A stretch of DNA of 33,215 nucleotides from contig NZ_JAHWGT010000054.1 in NCBI RefSeq assembly GCF_020873895.1, forward strand, positions 1 through 33,215, given 5' to 3'. Source of the DNA: Streptomyces sp. DH12 (GTDB lineage Bacteria; Actinomycetota; Actinomycetes; Streptomycetales; Streptomycetaceae). A program made the position numbers and the translations under genes. Shown one piece after another: positions 1-7,910 of this stretch; positions within the stretch are counted from its first letter, which is position 1, and each line of letters opens with the position of its first letter. Below the pieces are notes generated by a model. The model had not been told where the DNA came from and did not search any database. It saw nothing but the letters and a program-made list of their open reading frames with translations.

Positions 1-19
1 CCCCCGGGCCGCCCGGGGG
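1..19. terminator. GC hairpin at left edge, possible terminator
   Basis: Perfect inverted repeat: cccccggg at 1-8 and cccggggg at 12-19 with a 3-base loop. It sits about 110 bp beyond the stop of the minus-strand flavoprotein gene, so it could end that transcript or one entering from outside the window. There is no T-run, which is usual for Streptomyces terminators. The rest of 1-130 shows no gene, only short ggtccggtc-like repetition around 109-133. Confidence 0.4.
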
Positions 20-130
20 CGCGACACCGGTTCGTCCGGCCGGTCCCCGCGCCGCGGTGGGAGCGCCGAGCGGGGAGCGCCGACCGGCCCCGCCCCGGCT
101 TTCCGACAGGTCCGGTCGGGTCCGGTCCGG

Positions 131-1843
131 TCAGAAGGAGTGCGGGTGGTGGAAGAGCCGCGCCGGGTCGTACGCCGCCTTCACCCGCGCCAGGCGGTCG
201 GCGTTCGCGCCGTAGTACGCCCGGCGCCAGTCGCGCAGCGCCGGGTCGGTGTAGTTCTGGTAGGCCCGGCCGCTCGCCCACGGGCGCATGACGTCGTACG
301 TGCCGTCCAGCCACGCCCGGTGCCGGGCGACGGTGCCGGCCGCCGCCCGGTCGGGCCAGGAGACGATGTACTGCGCCAGGAAGAGCGCGTCCCGGTGGAC
401 GAACGCCGTGTCACCCGGCCGGACCCGGTTCACGGCGCCGCCCATGGCGTCCAGGGCCACGCTGCCCGCCCCGCCGCCGCTCAGAGCGGCCAGCCGCTCC
501 ACGCGGGTGAGGAGCGCCCTCACCCCGTCGGCCGGGACGGCCCGCGTGTAGAAGTCGGACCGCGCCGCGTACGACTCGCGCGCCACCCTGCCCTGCGGGG
601 TCCGGCCCGGCAGGTCGCCCTTCTGGTGGGCCTGCGGGATCGTCCACCCCGACACACCGCCCATCACCTTCATCGCGTCCATGAAGGGCCGCGTCCGCAC
701 CGAGGACGACGAGGGGGCCGCGCCGACCGCGCCGGCGAGCCGGTCGAGCCGGTTCTCCAGGTCCGCACGGCCGGTGAGGGCCAGGCCCCCGACCCGTACG
801 GTGCCGGGCCGCCCGCCGACCGGTGCGGACAGGTGGAGGTTGGCCCAGATCCCGTCCGGCGCGGTGGGCGCCCAGCGCTGCCACTCCCGCACCACGGCGG
901 CCGCCCGGGACCACGGCCAGCCGAGGAAGAACGTCGTGCACTCGGGGGCCGCGTGCGTCCGCATCCGCAGCTCGGTGACCACGCCGAACTGGGCGTTGCC
1001 GCCGCCGCGCAGCGCCCAGAACAGGTCCGGCTCGTGCCCGGCGTCGACGTCCCGGATCCGGCCGTCGGCCGTGACGATCCGCGCGCCGACCACACTGTCG
1101 CTGGTCAGCCCGTACGCGCGGCTGACCACGCCGATCCCGCCACCGAGCGCGAGCCCCGAGACGCCCACCGTCGGGCAGGAGCCGGCCGGCACGGTCCGGC
1201 CGCGGGCGGTGAGCCGGTCGTACGCGTCGATGAGCTTCGCCCCGGCGCCGATCCGCGCCTCGCCGCCCGACAGGGAAACCGACGCCATCCTCTGCACGTC
1301 CACGACGAGCCCCGGCCCCGACGACCAGCCCGCGTACGAGTGGCCGCCGCTGCGCACCGCCACCGGCACGGCGTGGCGGCGGGCGAACTCCAGGCAGGAG
1401 CGCACGTCCTCGGGCCGCGCGCAGTACGCGACACCGGCCGGGCGGACGGCGTCGAAGCGGGGGTTGAACAGCGTCCGGGCGGTGTCGTAGACGCGGTCCC
1501 CCGGCCGCACCAGCGTCCCGTCGAGGCCCCGCGCCAGGGCCGCCCAGTCCGCGGCCCGCGGGGGCCGGCGCGGCTCACGCGCCGGCCGCCGCGCCACGCG
1601 CCCCGCCGCGGGCGCCGGAGCCCCCGCCCCCGCCCCGCCCCCGGGTGACGGCACGATGCCCGCTGTGAGGAACGCCCCCGAGACGGCCGCGGCGCCGGCG
1701 GCCAGCACCCGCCGCCGGCCGGCCCCGCCGCCCCCGGAGCCCGTACCGCCGTCCCCCGCGGCCGCGCCGCCCCCGGGAGCCGCGCCGCCGCCCTCCCCGT
1801 CCGTGCCGCCCTGCCCGTACCGCCGCGTCCGCGTCCGCTCCAT
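131..1843 (-). CDS. Tat-exported FAD-linked oxidase (BBE-type)
   Basis: 570 aa flavoprotein of the berberine-bridge/glucooligosaccharide oxidase family. The N-terminus is Gly-rich with GRRRVLAAGAAAV around residues 42-54, a twin-arginine-type export signal, so the enzyme is probably secreted folded with FAD bound. The FAD-binding PCMH domain spans about 135-310. It shows RSGGHSYAG with His168, the usual 8-alpha-histidyl FAD attachment site, and SCPTVG with Cys223, the position that forms the second 6-S-cysteinyl bond in bicovalent members. The C-terminal BBE domain (YQNY, later NADRLARVKAAYDP) is intact. The family oxidises alcohols, sugars or alkaloid-like substrates using O2; the substrate here cannot be read. 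The start at 1843 has only a short-spaced GAGG upstream. FUSC lies upstream on the same strand, 113 bp away. Confidence 0.87.
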   Translation of the reverse strand: MERTRTRRYGQGGTDGEGGGAAPGGGAAAGDGGTGSGGGGAGRRRVLAAGAAAVSGAFLTAGIVPSPGGGAGAGAPAPAAGRVARRPAREPRRPPRAADWAALARGLDGTLVRPGDRVYDTARTLFNPRFDAVRPAGVAYCARPEDVRSCLEFARRHAVPVAVRSGGHSYAGWSSGPGLVVDVQRMASVSLSGGEARIGAGAKLIDAYDRLTARGRTVPAGSCPTVGVSGLALGGGIGVVSRAYGLTSDSVVGARIVTADGRIRDVDAGHEPDLFWALRGGGNAQFGVVTELRMRTHAAPECTTFFLGWPWSRAAAVVREWQRWAPTAPDGIWANLHLSAPVGGRPGTVRVGGLALTGRADLENRLDRLAGAVGAAPSSSSVRTRPFMDAMKVMGGVSGWTIPQAHQKGDLPGRTPQGRVARESYAARSDFYTRAVPADGVRALLTRVERLAALSGGGAGSVALDAMGGAVNRVRPGDTAFVHRDALFLAQYIVSWPDRAAAGTVARHRAWLDGTYDVMRPWASGRAYQNYTDPALRDWRRAYYGANADRLARVKAAYDPARLFHHPHSF

Positions 1844-1956
1844 CGTCCTCGCCCCACTGCTCCGTCGACGTCGTCTCGCGGTGGAGGATGAGTGGACGGC
1901 CCGTCAGGTTCCCACGCTCCGCGGGCACACGGCGGCAGCCGGCCGGTGCGCGGTGG

Positions 1957-4005
1957 TCAGGAGGAGTCCAGCGCCTCGGCCAGGTCCTCCAGTGCCTCCA
2001 GCAACTGCCGGGCCCCCGCCCGTACGACCGGGTCGACGTCCGGGCCCGCCTCCTCCAGGGCCGCGCGGACGCCGTCCCAGTCCGGCACCCGCCCCGCGCG
2101 GACCTCGCCGGCACCCTGCTCGGCCGCCCGCCGCACCGCCCGCGCCAGCGCGGCGGCCCCGGGCGAGGGGGCGGCGGCGCGGTCGGGCACATGGGCCTCC
2201 AGCAGCATCGCCGCCCGGGCGAACCGGGTGAGGGCCGCGCCGGCCGCGTCGGCGGCGGCGTGGGACAGCCCCCGGTGCCGCACCGGTTCGTGTGCCGCGC
2301 GGTCTACCGCCTCCTGCCAGGAGAGCCGGGCGGCGCGGGCGGCGAGGAGCGCCCCGCGCACCGCCCCGCGCGGCGGCAGGTCCGGGCGCGCGTACCGCTC
2401 CAGCACCTCGGAGCCGTACCGGCCCGCGGCCGCCAGCCACTCCGCGAGCCGGGCCCGCAGCCGCGGCGTCTCCCAGGCCGGGTAGAGGGCGTAGGCCAGC
2501 ATCGCGAGCACCCCGCCCAGCAGCGTCAGCACCACCCGCTCGGGGACCGTCTGCGTCCACTGCTCGCCCGCCATGCCCAGCAGGAACACCACGTACGCCG
2601 AGACGCACACCTGCGCGGCGGCGTACCCGCTGCGCATCAGCAGGTACGCCCCGCACGCGGCGGCCACGGCGAGCGCGGCCGACGTGTGCGTGCCGGGGCC
2701 GGCCGCCCGCACCACCCCCGTCGCCAGGGCCACGCCCACCAGCGTGCCCGCGAACCGGGCCACCGACCGGGCGTACGTCTGGCTGAAGTCCGGCCGCATC
2801 GACATGACGGCGGTGAGGGGCGCCCAGTAGCCGTGGCCGAAGGGCAGGGCCGTGCCGAGGAGGTAGCCGGCGGCGGCGACCGCCGTGAGCCGGACGGCGT
2901 GCCGCAGGTACGGCGAGTCGTGCCGCCGCAGTTCCTCGCGCACGTCACCGGCGACGAGCGGGACGAGGCTGACCAGGCTCGGCCGGGTGCGCAGCTCGTC
3001 GGGGCCCGTCCGGCGGTCCGCCGGGGCGGCCGCCTCCACGACGTCCTCCAGGAGCGCCGCCAACCGCGCCGCGGCCCGCCGCGCGGGGGCCGCGTCCAGG
3101 ACCGCCCCGGTGTCGGGGGTGCGCAGCGCGGCGAGGGCGCCCGGCGGCACGTCGAGGGGGGTACCGCCGCGGACCGACCGGGCGGCCGCGTCCAGCACGG
3201 CCCCCGCCGCGTCGAGCAGCTCCCGCACCCGGTCCCGGGCCGGGCCCTCCGCCGGTACGCCCACCGCCGGGTCGGCGAGCGAGGCGAGGACGGGCCGGAT
3301 CCGCTCGGCCGCCCCCCGGGCGCCGTGCAGCTCGGCGGGGCGCCTGCGGGCCTGGCGCGGCGTGACCGCCGCCGCGCTGCGGGCGGTCATGAGGGGGACC
3401 GGGTCGAACGGCGCGTACGGGTCGTGGCGCAGCCGCCGCGCGTAGTCCGCCTCCGCCGCCAGCGCGTCGGCGAGGGCGTCGCGCTGCGGACCCCACCGGC
3501 GGACGGGCAGCAGCACGATCAGCCCGGCCTGGACGAGGCCGCCCGCCGCGATGACCAGGGCGTGGACGGCGGCGTCGGCGACCGACGTGGGCAGGGTGAC
3601 GGTCACCAGCATGATCGCCACGTTGGAGGAGGCGATCAGCCCGGCCGTCGGCCCCGCCGTCCAGGCGAGCCCGGACAGGAACGTCCACACGACCAGCAGC
3701 GCGAGGAAGGCCGCCAGGTGGGCGGCGCAGAGGTAGCCGAGGAACGTCGACACGGCGAGGCTCAGCCCGGACACGAGCGCCAGCGTCGGCCGGGGACGCC
3801 AACTGCGCTGGAACGTGGCCATCGCCGCCTGGAACGCCCCGAAGGCCGAGCTCGCCGCCATGCCGGGGCCGCCCAGGGCCAGGCTCGCCGCGACGACGAG
3901 GGCCAGCCCGGCGGCCGCGCGCAGCGCGACGAGCGGCTCCAGCCGCTCGCGGCGCACGGCGAGCCCCGACCGGGCGGTCGACCCGAGGGCGCGCAGCCAC
4001 GTCAT
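1957..4005 (-). CDS. FUSC-family membrane protein (aromatic acid exporter-like)
   Basis: 682 aa. ATG 4005 (MTWLRALGST) is chosen over an upstream in-frame ATG at 4149 because the extra 48 residues are Arg/Gly-rich and would overlap the start of the divergent gene at 4128. The protein has two hydrophobic blocks, about residues 20-170 and 370-500, each with several membrane segments, separated by a soluble Ala/Arg-rich stretch and followed by a cytoplasmic helical tail. The second block contains LPFGHGYWAPLTAVMSMRPD, the usual signature of the FUSC_2 domain found in fusaric-acid resistance proteins and aromatic-acid exporters. A role in efflux of aromatic or other organic acids is inferred from the family; no membrane-fusion partner gene is adjacent. 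The gene is on the same strand as the downstream flavoprotein and could be co-transcribed with it. Confidence 0.85.
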   Translation of the reverse strand: MTWLRALGSTARSGLAVRRERLEPLVALRAAAGLALVVAASLALGGPGMAASSAFGAFQAAMATFQRSWRPRPTLALVSGLSLAVSTFLGYLCAAHLAAFLALLVVWTFLSGLAWTAGPTAGLIASSNVAIMLVTVTLPTSVADAAVHALVIAAGGLVQAGLIVLLPVRRWGPQRDALADALAAEADYARRLRHDPYAPFDPVPLMTARSAAAVTPRQARRRPAELHGARGAAERIRPVLASLADPAVGVPAEGPARDRVRELLDAAGAVLDAAARSVRGGTPLDVPPGALAALRTPDTGAVLDAAPARRAAARLAALLEDVVEAAAPADRRTGPDELRTRPSLVSLVPLVAGDVREELRRHDSPYLRHAVRLTAVAAAGYLLGTALPFGHGYWAPLTAVMSMRPDFSQTYARSVARFAGTLVGVALATGVVRAAGPGTHTSAALAVAAACGAYLLMRSGYAAAQVCVSAYVVFLLGMAGEQWTQTVPERVVLTLLGGVLAMLAYALYPAWETPRLRARLAEWLAAAGRYGSEVLERYARPDLPPRGAVRGALLAARAARLSWQEAVDRAAHEPVRHRGLSHAAADAAGAALTRFARAAMLLEAHVPDRAAAPSPGAAALARAVRRAAEQGAGEVRAGRVPDWDGVRAALEEAGPDVDPVVRAGARQLLEALEDLAEALDSS

Positions 4006-4127
4006 GGCACCGACGTTAGGCCGTGTCCGCCCCGTCGCCCGCCCGCCGGCCCGGGTGTGTCGTGGCGGGGGGTACCGCCCCCTCCCCACGGGTACCCGGC
4101 GGGCCCGGTACCGACTTGGGAGGCGAC

Positions 4128-4376
4128 ATGACCCACCACCACGACGCACACGACGACGCGCATGACGACGCCCCCCGCGACCGCGCCGCGGAGCGGGCCC
4201 GGGAGCGGGCTGCGAAGGCGCCGGGGGCCGGTTCGGGGGCCGAGCGTGACGCCGGCCGCCGCGACGTGCCCGGCACGGCGAGCACGGCGGAGGGGTACCG
4301 CCCCGGCGAGGGCACGGCGGGAGGCGAGGCGCTCACCGGCGTGGAGAAGGACCCCGGCGACGACCGGGAGGGATGA
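4128..4376 (+). CDS. Small His/Asp-rich disordered protein
   Basis: 82 aa, family not recognised. ATG 4128 follows a good Shine-Dalgarno run (gggagg, about 5 bases before the start). The N-terminus MTHHHDAHDDAHDDAPRD packs five His and six Asp into 18 residues. The rest is charged and Gly/Ala/Glu/Arg-rich with almost no hydrophobic residues, so it is probably intrinsically disordered. Metal binding by the His/Asp head is possible but only inferred. It is divergent from the FUSC gene, with 122 bp between the two starts, and followed by the lipoprotein locus on the same strand. Confidence 0.6.
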   Translation: MTHHHDAHDDAHDDAPRDRAAERARERAAKAPGAGSGAERDAGRRDVPGTASTAEGYRPGEGTAGGEALTGVEKDPGDDREG

Positions 4377-4468
4377 CCGGGCGGGGTGACCGGGCGGTAC
4401 GGGCCCCCCGAGGGCGACCATCACCGGTCCGCGCGGGTCGAACCGCGTGGACCGATGAAAGAGGGCCC

Positions 4469-4471
4469 ATG
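4469..4471 (+). other. Likely original start codon of the lipoprotein, out of frame
   Basis: The ATG at 4469 sits behind a good ribosome site (aaagaggg). Read as it stands it gives a 29-codon frame ending near 4558. The lipoprotein frame is open from just after the stop at 4456-4458 but contains no ATG, GTG, TTG or CTG until 4519. One extra base directly after this ATG would join the two frames and give an Arg-rich n-region in front of the hydrophobic core. Confidence 0.55.
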
Positions 4472-4518
4472 AGGACCGACGCCGCCAAGCCGCCCGTGAC
4501 CGCCGTGGCGACGCCCGC

Positions 4519-5202
4519 GTGTTGCTGGCCTCGGGCGTCGCCGCGCTCGCGGTGCTGACCGGCTGCCTGTACAGCGCGACGTCCGACGACCAACCCGAGG
4601 CGGACACCCGTGGCCATCGGCTCGCACCGCCCGACCGGGTGGGCGACCACCGCGCGGAGCGGGCCTCCCGGGACACGTACGTCGGCAGGACCAGCTGTGC
4701 CGGACAGCCCTCCGACGCCGACTGCGCCCTGTACGCCACCGAGGTCCGCGGCGTCGGCATCACCCCCGGGGACGCCGACCGGATCGTCCGCGGGGCGGTG
4801 GGCGGCGGAGCCCTCTACCGGTTGGGCGAGCCGGACGCGAAGGACGCGTCGTACATGAGTTTCCGAGGGCTGCAGGGAGCAGTCCCCGACCCCCGCGCGG
4901 CGGTGAAGCCGATGTTCCGCTCCCTGCGCGCGGGGCAGCACCACTCGTTCCGTCTCGGCGCGTGGGACGGCCCGCCGCGGTCCTTCCCCCTCGACGGCTT
5001 CGCGGGGGCGGTCATGACCTGTCGCCGTACGGTCACCGTCGTCGGGACGGCCGCGGATGCCGCGCAGCGCAGGGACGAGGAGGTGTACTGCGTCTGGGCC
5101 GACCACAGCACGGTCGCCTTCGTGAACCTCCCCGGCGGCTCCCTGACCGAGGCCGCCGGCCTCACCGCCGAGCTGTACCGGACGGCCCGCGTCCGCCGGT
5201 GA
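4519..5202 (+). CDS. Secreted lipoprotein with truncated or frameshifted signal peptide
   Basis: 227 aa as read from GTG 4519. The first residues, VLLASGVAALAVLTGC, are a hydrophobic core and lipobox (LTGC) with acylatable Cys16, so the protein is expected to be anchored outside the membrane. The positively charged n-region every lipoprotein signal needs is missing, and GTG 4519 has no ribosome site; see the separate start-codon entry. The mature part has paired cysteines (CAGQ, DADCALYATE, MTCRRTVTV, VYCVW) that could form disulfides in the extracytoplasmic space. Fold and function are not recognised. It ends 63 bp before the convergent decarboxylase. Either the sequence lacks one base, or this copy is a start-damaged pseudogene. 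Confidence 0.7.
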   Translation: MLLASGVAALAVLTGCLYSATSDDQPEADTRGHRLAPPDRVGDHRAERASRDTYVGRTSCAGQPSDADCALYATEVRGVGITPGDADRIVRGAVGGGALYRLGEPDAKDASYMSFRGLQGAVPDPRAAVKPMFRSLRAGQHHSFRLGAWDGPPRSFPLDGFAGAVMTCRRTVTVVGTAADAAQRRDEEVYCVWADHSTVAFVNLPGGSLTEAAGLTAELYRTARVRR

Positions 5203-5222
5203 CGGCGGGGCGGGCGGGGGAG

Positions 5223-5258
5223 CGGGGGCCGGGCGCCCGCCTGGCTGCCCAGCCCCCG
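5223..5258. terminator. Bidirectional terminator hairpin
   Basis: cgggggccggg at 5223-5233 pairs with cccagcccccg at 5248-5258 (11 bp, one C/A mismatch that becomes G-U on the other strand), with a 14-base loop. It lies between the convergent lipoprotein and decarboxylase genes and can serve both. Confidence 0.55.
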
Positions 5259-5265
5259 GCGCGGG

Positions 5266-6726
5266 TCACCGGGCGGTGACCCGCAGGGTCTCCAGTGACG
5301 GGTCGGCGGCGTCCGGGAGGAGCATGCCGGCGGCCACGCCGCTGGACAGGTAGTCCACGACGGCCTGCGTGATCACCTCGCCGGGGGCCACCACGGGCAC
5401 CCCCGGCGGGTAGGGGCTGATCGTCTCGGCCGCGACGCGGCCCACGGCCTTCTCCGCGGGAACGTGCTCCGCCTCCGCGAAGAAGGCGTCCCGGGGCAGC
5501 ACCGCCTGCTCCAGCTCCAGGTCGCCCGGCTCCGGCAGCCGCACCGGGTGCGGCCGCTCCAGGGAACCGGCGTGCTCGGCCAGGTCGCGCAGCGCGTCGC
5601 ACAGCAGCGCCTCGGTCCGGTCGTCGTCGGCGTGCGTCAGGATCGCGCTGACGCGGCAGGTGTCGGACGCGCCGATGTCGATGTGGCGCTCCGCCCGCAG
5701 CCACTCGGCGGCCTGCATGCCGCTGACGCCCAGCTCCCGCACGTCGATGGTGATCTTCAACGGGTCGAGCTCGGCGGCGAACCCCTCGCGCACCACCCGC
5801 TCGTCCATCAGCCGCAGGCCCTCGGTCCCGACGACGGCCCGGCGCACCCGCTCGGCCCGGCGCAGCGCCGTTTCCAGCAGGTCGCGCCCCTGCTCCGCCA
5901 TCTGCCGTCGCCAGCCGTCGAGCGTCGCGTACACCAGGGAGGAGGAACTCGTCGTGCCCAGCAGGTCCTCCCGCTGCTTCAGCACCCCCGGCGACACCCG
6001 GTCGCCCCGGAGGTGGAAGACGGAGCTCTGCTCGACCGCCCCGCCCATCTTGTGCACGCTGGTGACGACGAGGTCGGCCTCGGCGTCCATGCCCCACGCC
6101 GGCAGGTCCGGATGGAACGGCAGATGCGCACCCCACGCCTCGTCCACGATGAGCGGCACGTCGTACTCGTGGCACACACGGGCGACGCCACGGATGTCCG
6201 CGCAGGAGCCCCAGTCCGTCGGTGTGATGAGCAGCATGCCCTTCGCGTCCGGGTGTGCGGCCAGCGAGCGGCGGACGTCGTCGGGCTCGGGCGGGTGCAC
6301 CAGGTGCCGTTCGGCGTCGAACTTCGGGTGGACCCACACGGGCACGACGCCGTTGACGATCACCGCGGCGATCACCGACTTGTGGGCGTTGCGGGAGATG
6401 AGCAGTTTCTCACCCGGGCCGGCCACCGCGAGCATCGCCGTCTTCACCGACAGGGAGCTGCCGCAGGTCGAGAAGAACGCGCGGTCCGCGCCGACCGCGT
6501 CCGCCATCAGTTCCTCGGCCTGGCCGAGCACGTCCTGGGACTCCCGCCGGTCGTCGAGGCCGTTGAGGGAGAGCACGTCCGAGCGGAAGACGTCCGCCCC
6601 GACGACGTCCAGTACGCGCGGGTCGACGCCCCTGCCCTGCTTGTGCCCGGGAGGTCCGTACACGACGTCACCGCGCCGCCTGAACTCCTGCAGGGCTTCG
6701 AGGACCGGGACACGGGAGTGATCCAT
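5266..6726 (-). CDS. PLP-dependent Orn/Lys/Arg decarboxylase
   Basis: 486 aa, close in length to the short Bacillus SpeA/YaaO type. ATG 6726 (MDHSRVPVLE) has AAGGAG seven bases upstream; an in-frame ATG at 6783 would add an unlikely leader. The fold-I core is clear: YGPPGHKQG near the N-terminus, STCGSSLSVK at 86-95, HKS at 115-117, IVDEAWGAH at 193-201 (Asp195 facing the pyridine nitrogen) and the PLP lysine in VTSVHKMGG (Lys226). The C-terminal Orn/Lys/Arg decarboxylase domain includes PYPPGVPVVAPGE. The enzyme makes a diamine or agmatine from a basic amino acid and CO2, in the cytoplasm. Which substrate it uses cannot be told by eye. No polyamine, siderophore or transporter gene is adjacent. 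Confidence 0.88.
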   Translation of the reverse strand: MDHSRVPVLEALQEFRRRGDVVYGPPGHKQGRGVDPRVLDVVGADVFRSDVLSLNGLDDRRESQDVLGQAEELMADAVGADRAFFSTCGSSLSVKTAMLAVAGPGEKLLISRNAHKSVIAAVIVNGVVPVWVHPKFDAERHLVHPPEPDDVRRSLAAHPDAKGMLLITPTDWGSCADIRGVARVCHEYDVPLIVDEAWGAHLPFHPDLPAWGMDAEADLVVTSVHKMGGAVEQSSVFHLRGDRVSPGVLKQREDLLGTTSSSSLVYATLDGWRRQMAEQGRDLLETALRRAERVRRAVVGTEGLRLMDERVVREGFAAELDPLKITIDVRELGVSGMQAAEWLRAERHIDIGASDTCRVSAILTHADDDRTEALLCDALRDLAEHAGSLERPHPVRLPEPGDLELEQAVLPRDAFFAEAEHVPAEKAVGRVAAETISPYPPGVPVVAPGEVITQAVVDYLSSGVAAGMLLPDAADPSLETLRVTAR

Positions 6727-7446
6727 GAGCGTCTCCTTCGCACCGTTCAGGCCGCCGGACGTCCACGCGGTCGGCGGCCACACTGCCGGGTACCCCGGCA
6801 GGCCCGCGGCAGCGGACCGATTCGTCCGGCGACCCGAAGGGAGGACCGACCGGACGGGGGAGCGCGGACAGGGCGACGGCGAGGACGGCCTCCCGCGCGG
6901 ACGTCATCCCGTCGCCGCACTTCCCCGAGGGCGGCGGTCGTGTAACGCCCGCGAGGAACCCGCCCACGCGGCCCGTGCCGGGCATGCCGTCCTCCCGCGG
7001 TCGCCGCGGGCAGGCGATCCGGTGCAGGCGCCCTCGTCCCACCAGTACACGAACCCGAGGAGGCCGCCCCCGCGCGTCGCCGCGCGGCCGCTCCCACGGC
7101 AGCCAGTGCGGGCCTCCGGCGTGGAAGTCCGGATCCCGGCGCGGTCGGCGTCCGGCGGCGCGGCCCGCCACCATCCGCCGGCGGCCGGTCCTGCGTTCTC
7201 CGCGTCCTCCGCACTCTCTTCCACCCTGCGGGCCCGCGGGCCCGCGGGCCCACGGACCTGCGGGCCCACGGGCCCGCGGATCGTCCGGGTCTCGGCGTCG
7301 TCCGGTGGACGGGCCGGCGGGCCGCACGGCCGGCGAGCCTGGCCCGCACGGCCGACGGCGCCGCGCGCGGGAGTCCGCGGGCGGCGCCGTGTCGGGGTGG
7401 GGGGCGCGGTCGGTCGGGGGTGTGCGTACCTGTCGCCGAAAGGCCG
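6727..7446. other. Gene-free stretch of about 720 bp
   Basis: This lies between the decarboxylase start and the gvpK stop. Open frames exist on both strands, but all are GC artefacts rich in Arg/Pro/Gly with no recognisable domain and no convincing ribosome site. It contains the tandem repeat at 7228-7279. No tRNA or terminator with a clear single stem was found. Confidence 0.55.
7228..7279. repeat. 8-bp tandem repeat, gcgggccc units
   Basis: Six and a half 8-bp units: gcgggccc three times (7228-7251), acggacct, gcgggccc, acgggccc, then gcgg. The unit is largely self-complementary, so the block can fold into alternative hairpins. It lies about 170-220 bp downstream of gvpK and may help end the gas-vesicle transcript. 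Confidence 0.75.
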
Positions 7447-7728
7447 TCAGAGGAGGGGGCCGAGCGGGCCCAGGTCGATGTTCAGGTCCTCGGGCGTGAG
7501 TCCGAACTTGTCGCGGAGGACCTCCATGCGGTCCTCCAGCAGCATCAGGGTCAGACCGATCCGCTCCTCCTGGTCCTCGCTCAGCTCACCGCTCTCGACC
7601 CGGCGCAGCGCCTGGCGCTCCATCAGCTGGCGCAGCAGCTCCACGACGGTGAGGACCAGGCAGGCCAGGTCGCGTTCGACGGTGTCCGGGTCGAGTTCCA
7701 CGCGGCGGCGCGGCTCGTCCCCGCTCAC
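7447..7728 (-). CDS. gvpK: Gas vesicle protein GvpK
   Basis: 93 aa, the last gene of the gas-vesicle operon. GTG 7728 (VSGDEPRRRV) overlaps the gvpS stop as GTGA; another in-frame GTG at 7741-7743 would add five residues. The body matches the GvpK family: ELDPDTVERDLACLVLTVVE, then LRQLMERQALRRVESGEL and LMLLEDRMEVLRDKFGLTPEDLNIDLGPLG in short blocks, an acidic helical protein. GvpK is a minor protein required for vesicle assembly where tested in archaea and bacilli. Its role in Streptomyces is unknown. Confidence 0.93.
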   Translation of the reverse strand: MSGDEPRRRVELDPDTVERDLACLVLTVVELLRQLMERQALRRVESGELSEDQEERIGLTLMLLEDRMEVLRDKFGLTPEDLNIDLGPLGPLL

Positions 7729-7910
7729 AGCGGCCGCCCCCACGGCGACGGCACCTCGGCGCTGACCGAGCTGATCAGGGCCTTCAGGTCGACGCGCACC
7801 AGGTCCACGTCGGCGATGCTCAGGGTGAGGTCGCCGCCGATGACGACACCACCGGCCAGCAGCCGGTCCAGCAGGTCGACGAGGGCGACCCTGCGCTGTT
7901 CGACGCTCAC
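7725..7910 (-). CDS. gvpS: Gas vesicle protein GvpS (GvpA/J family)
   Basis: 61 aa. GTG 7910 overlaps the gvpL stop as GTGA, and its own stop overlaps gvpK. The sequence VALVDLLDRLLAGGVVIGGD, followed by LTLSIADVDLVRVDLKALIS, is the short amphipathic helix-strand core shared by GvpA, GvpJ, GvpM and GvpS. It is a minor wall or cap protein by family. In Streptomyces clusters the gene between gvpL and gvpK is called gvpS. Confidence 0.88.
   Translation of the reverse strand: MSVEQRRVALVDLLDRLLAGGVVIGGDLTLSIADVDLVRVDLKALISSVSAEVPSPWGRPL

Noticed and set aside
1888-4131. Long plus-strand frame opposite the FUSC gene
   Set aside because: The minus strand encodes a clear FUSC membrane protein; the plus frame has no domain and an implausible Arg/Gly/Gln composition.
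6725-7446. Possible small genes in the gene-free gap after the decarboxylase
   Set aside because: Several overlapping frames on both strands are all low-complexity, none stands out by start signal or motif.
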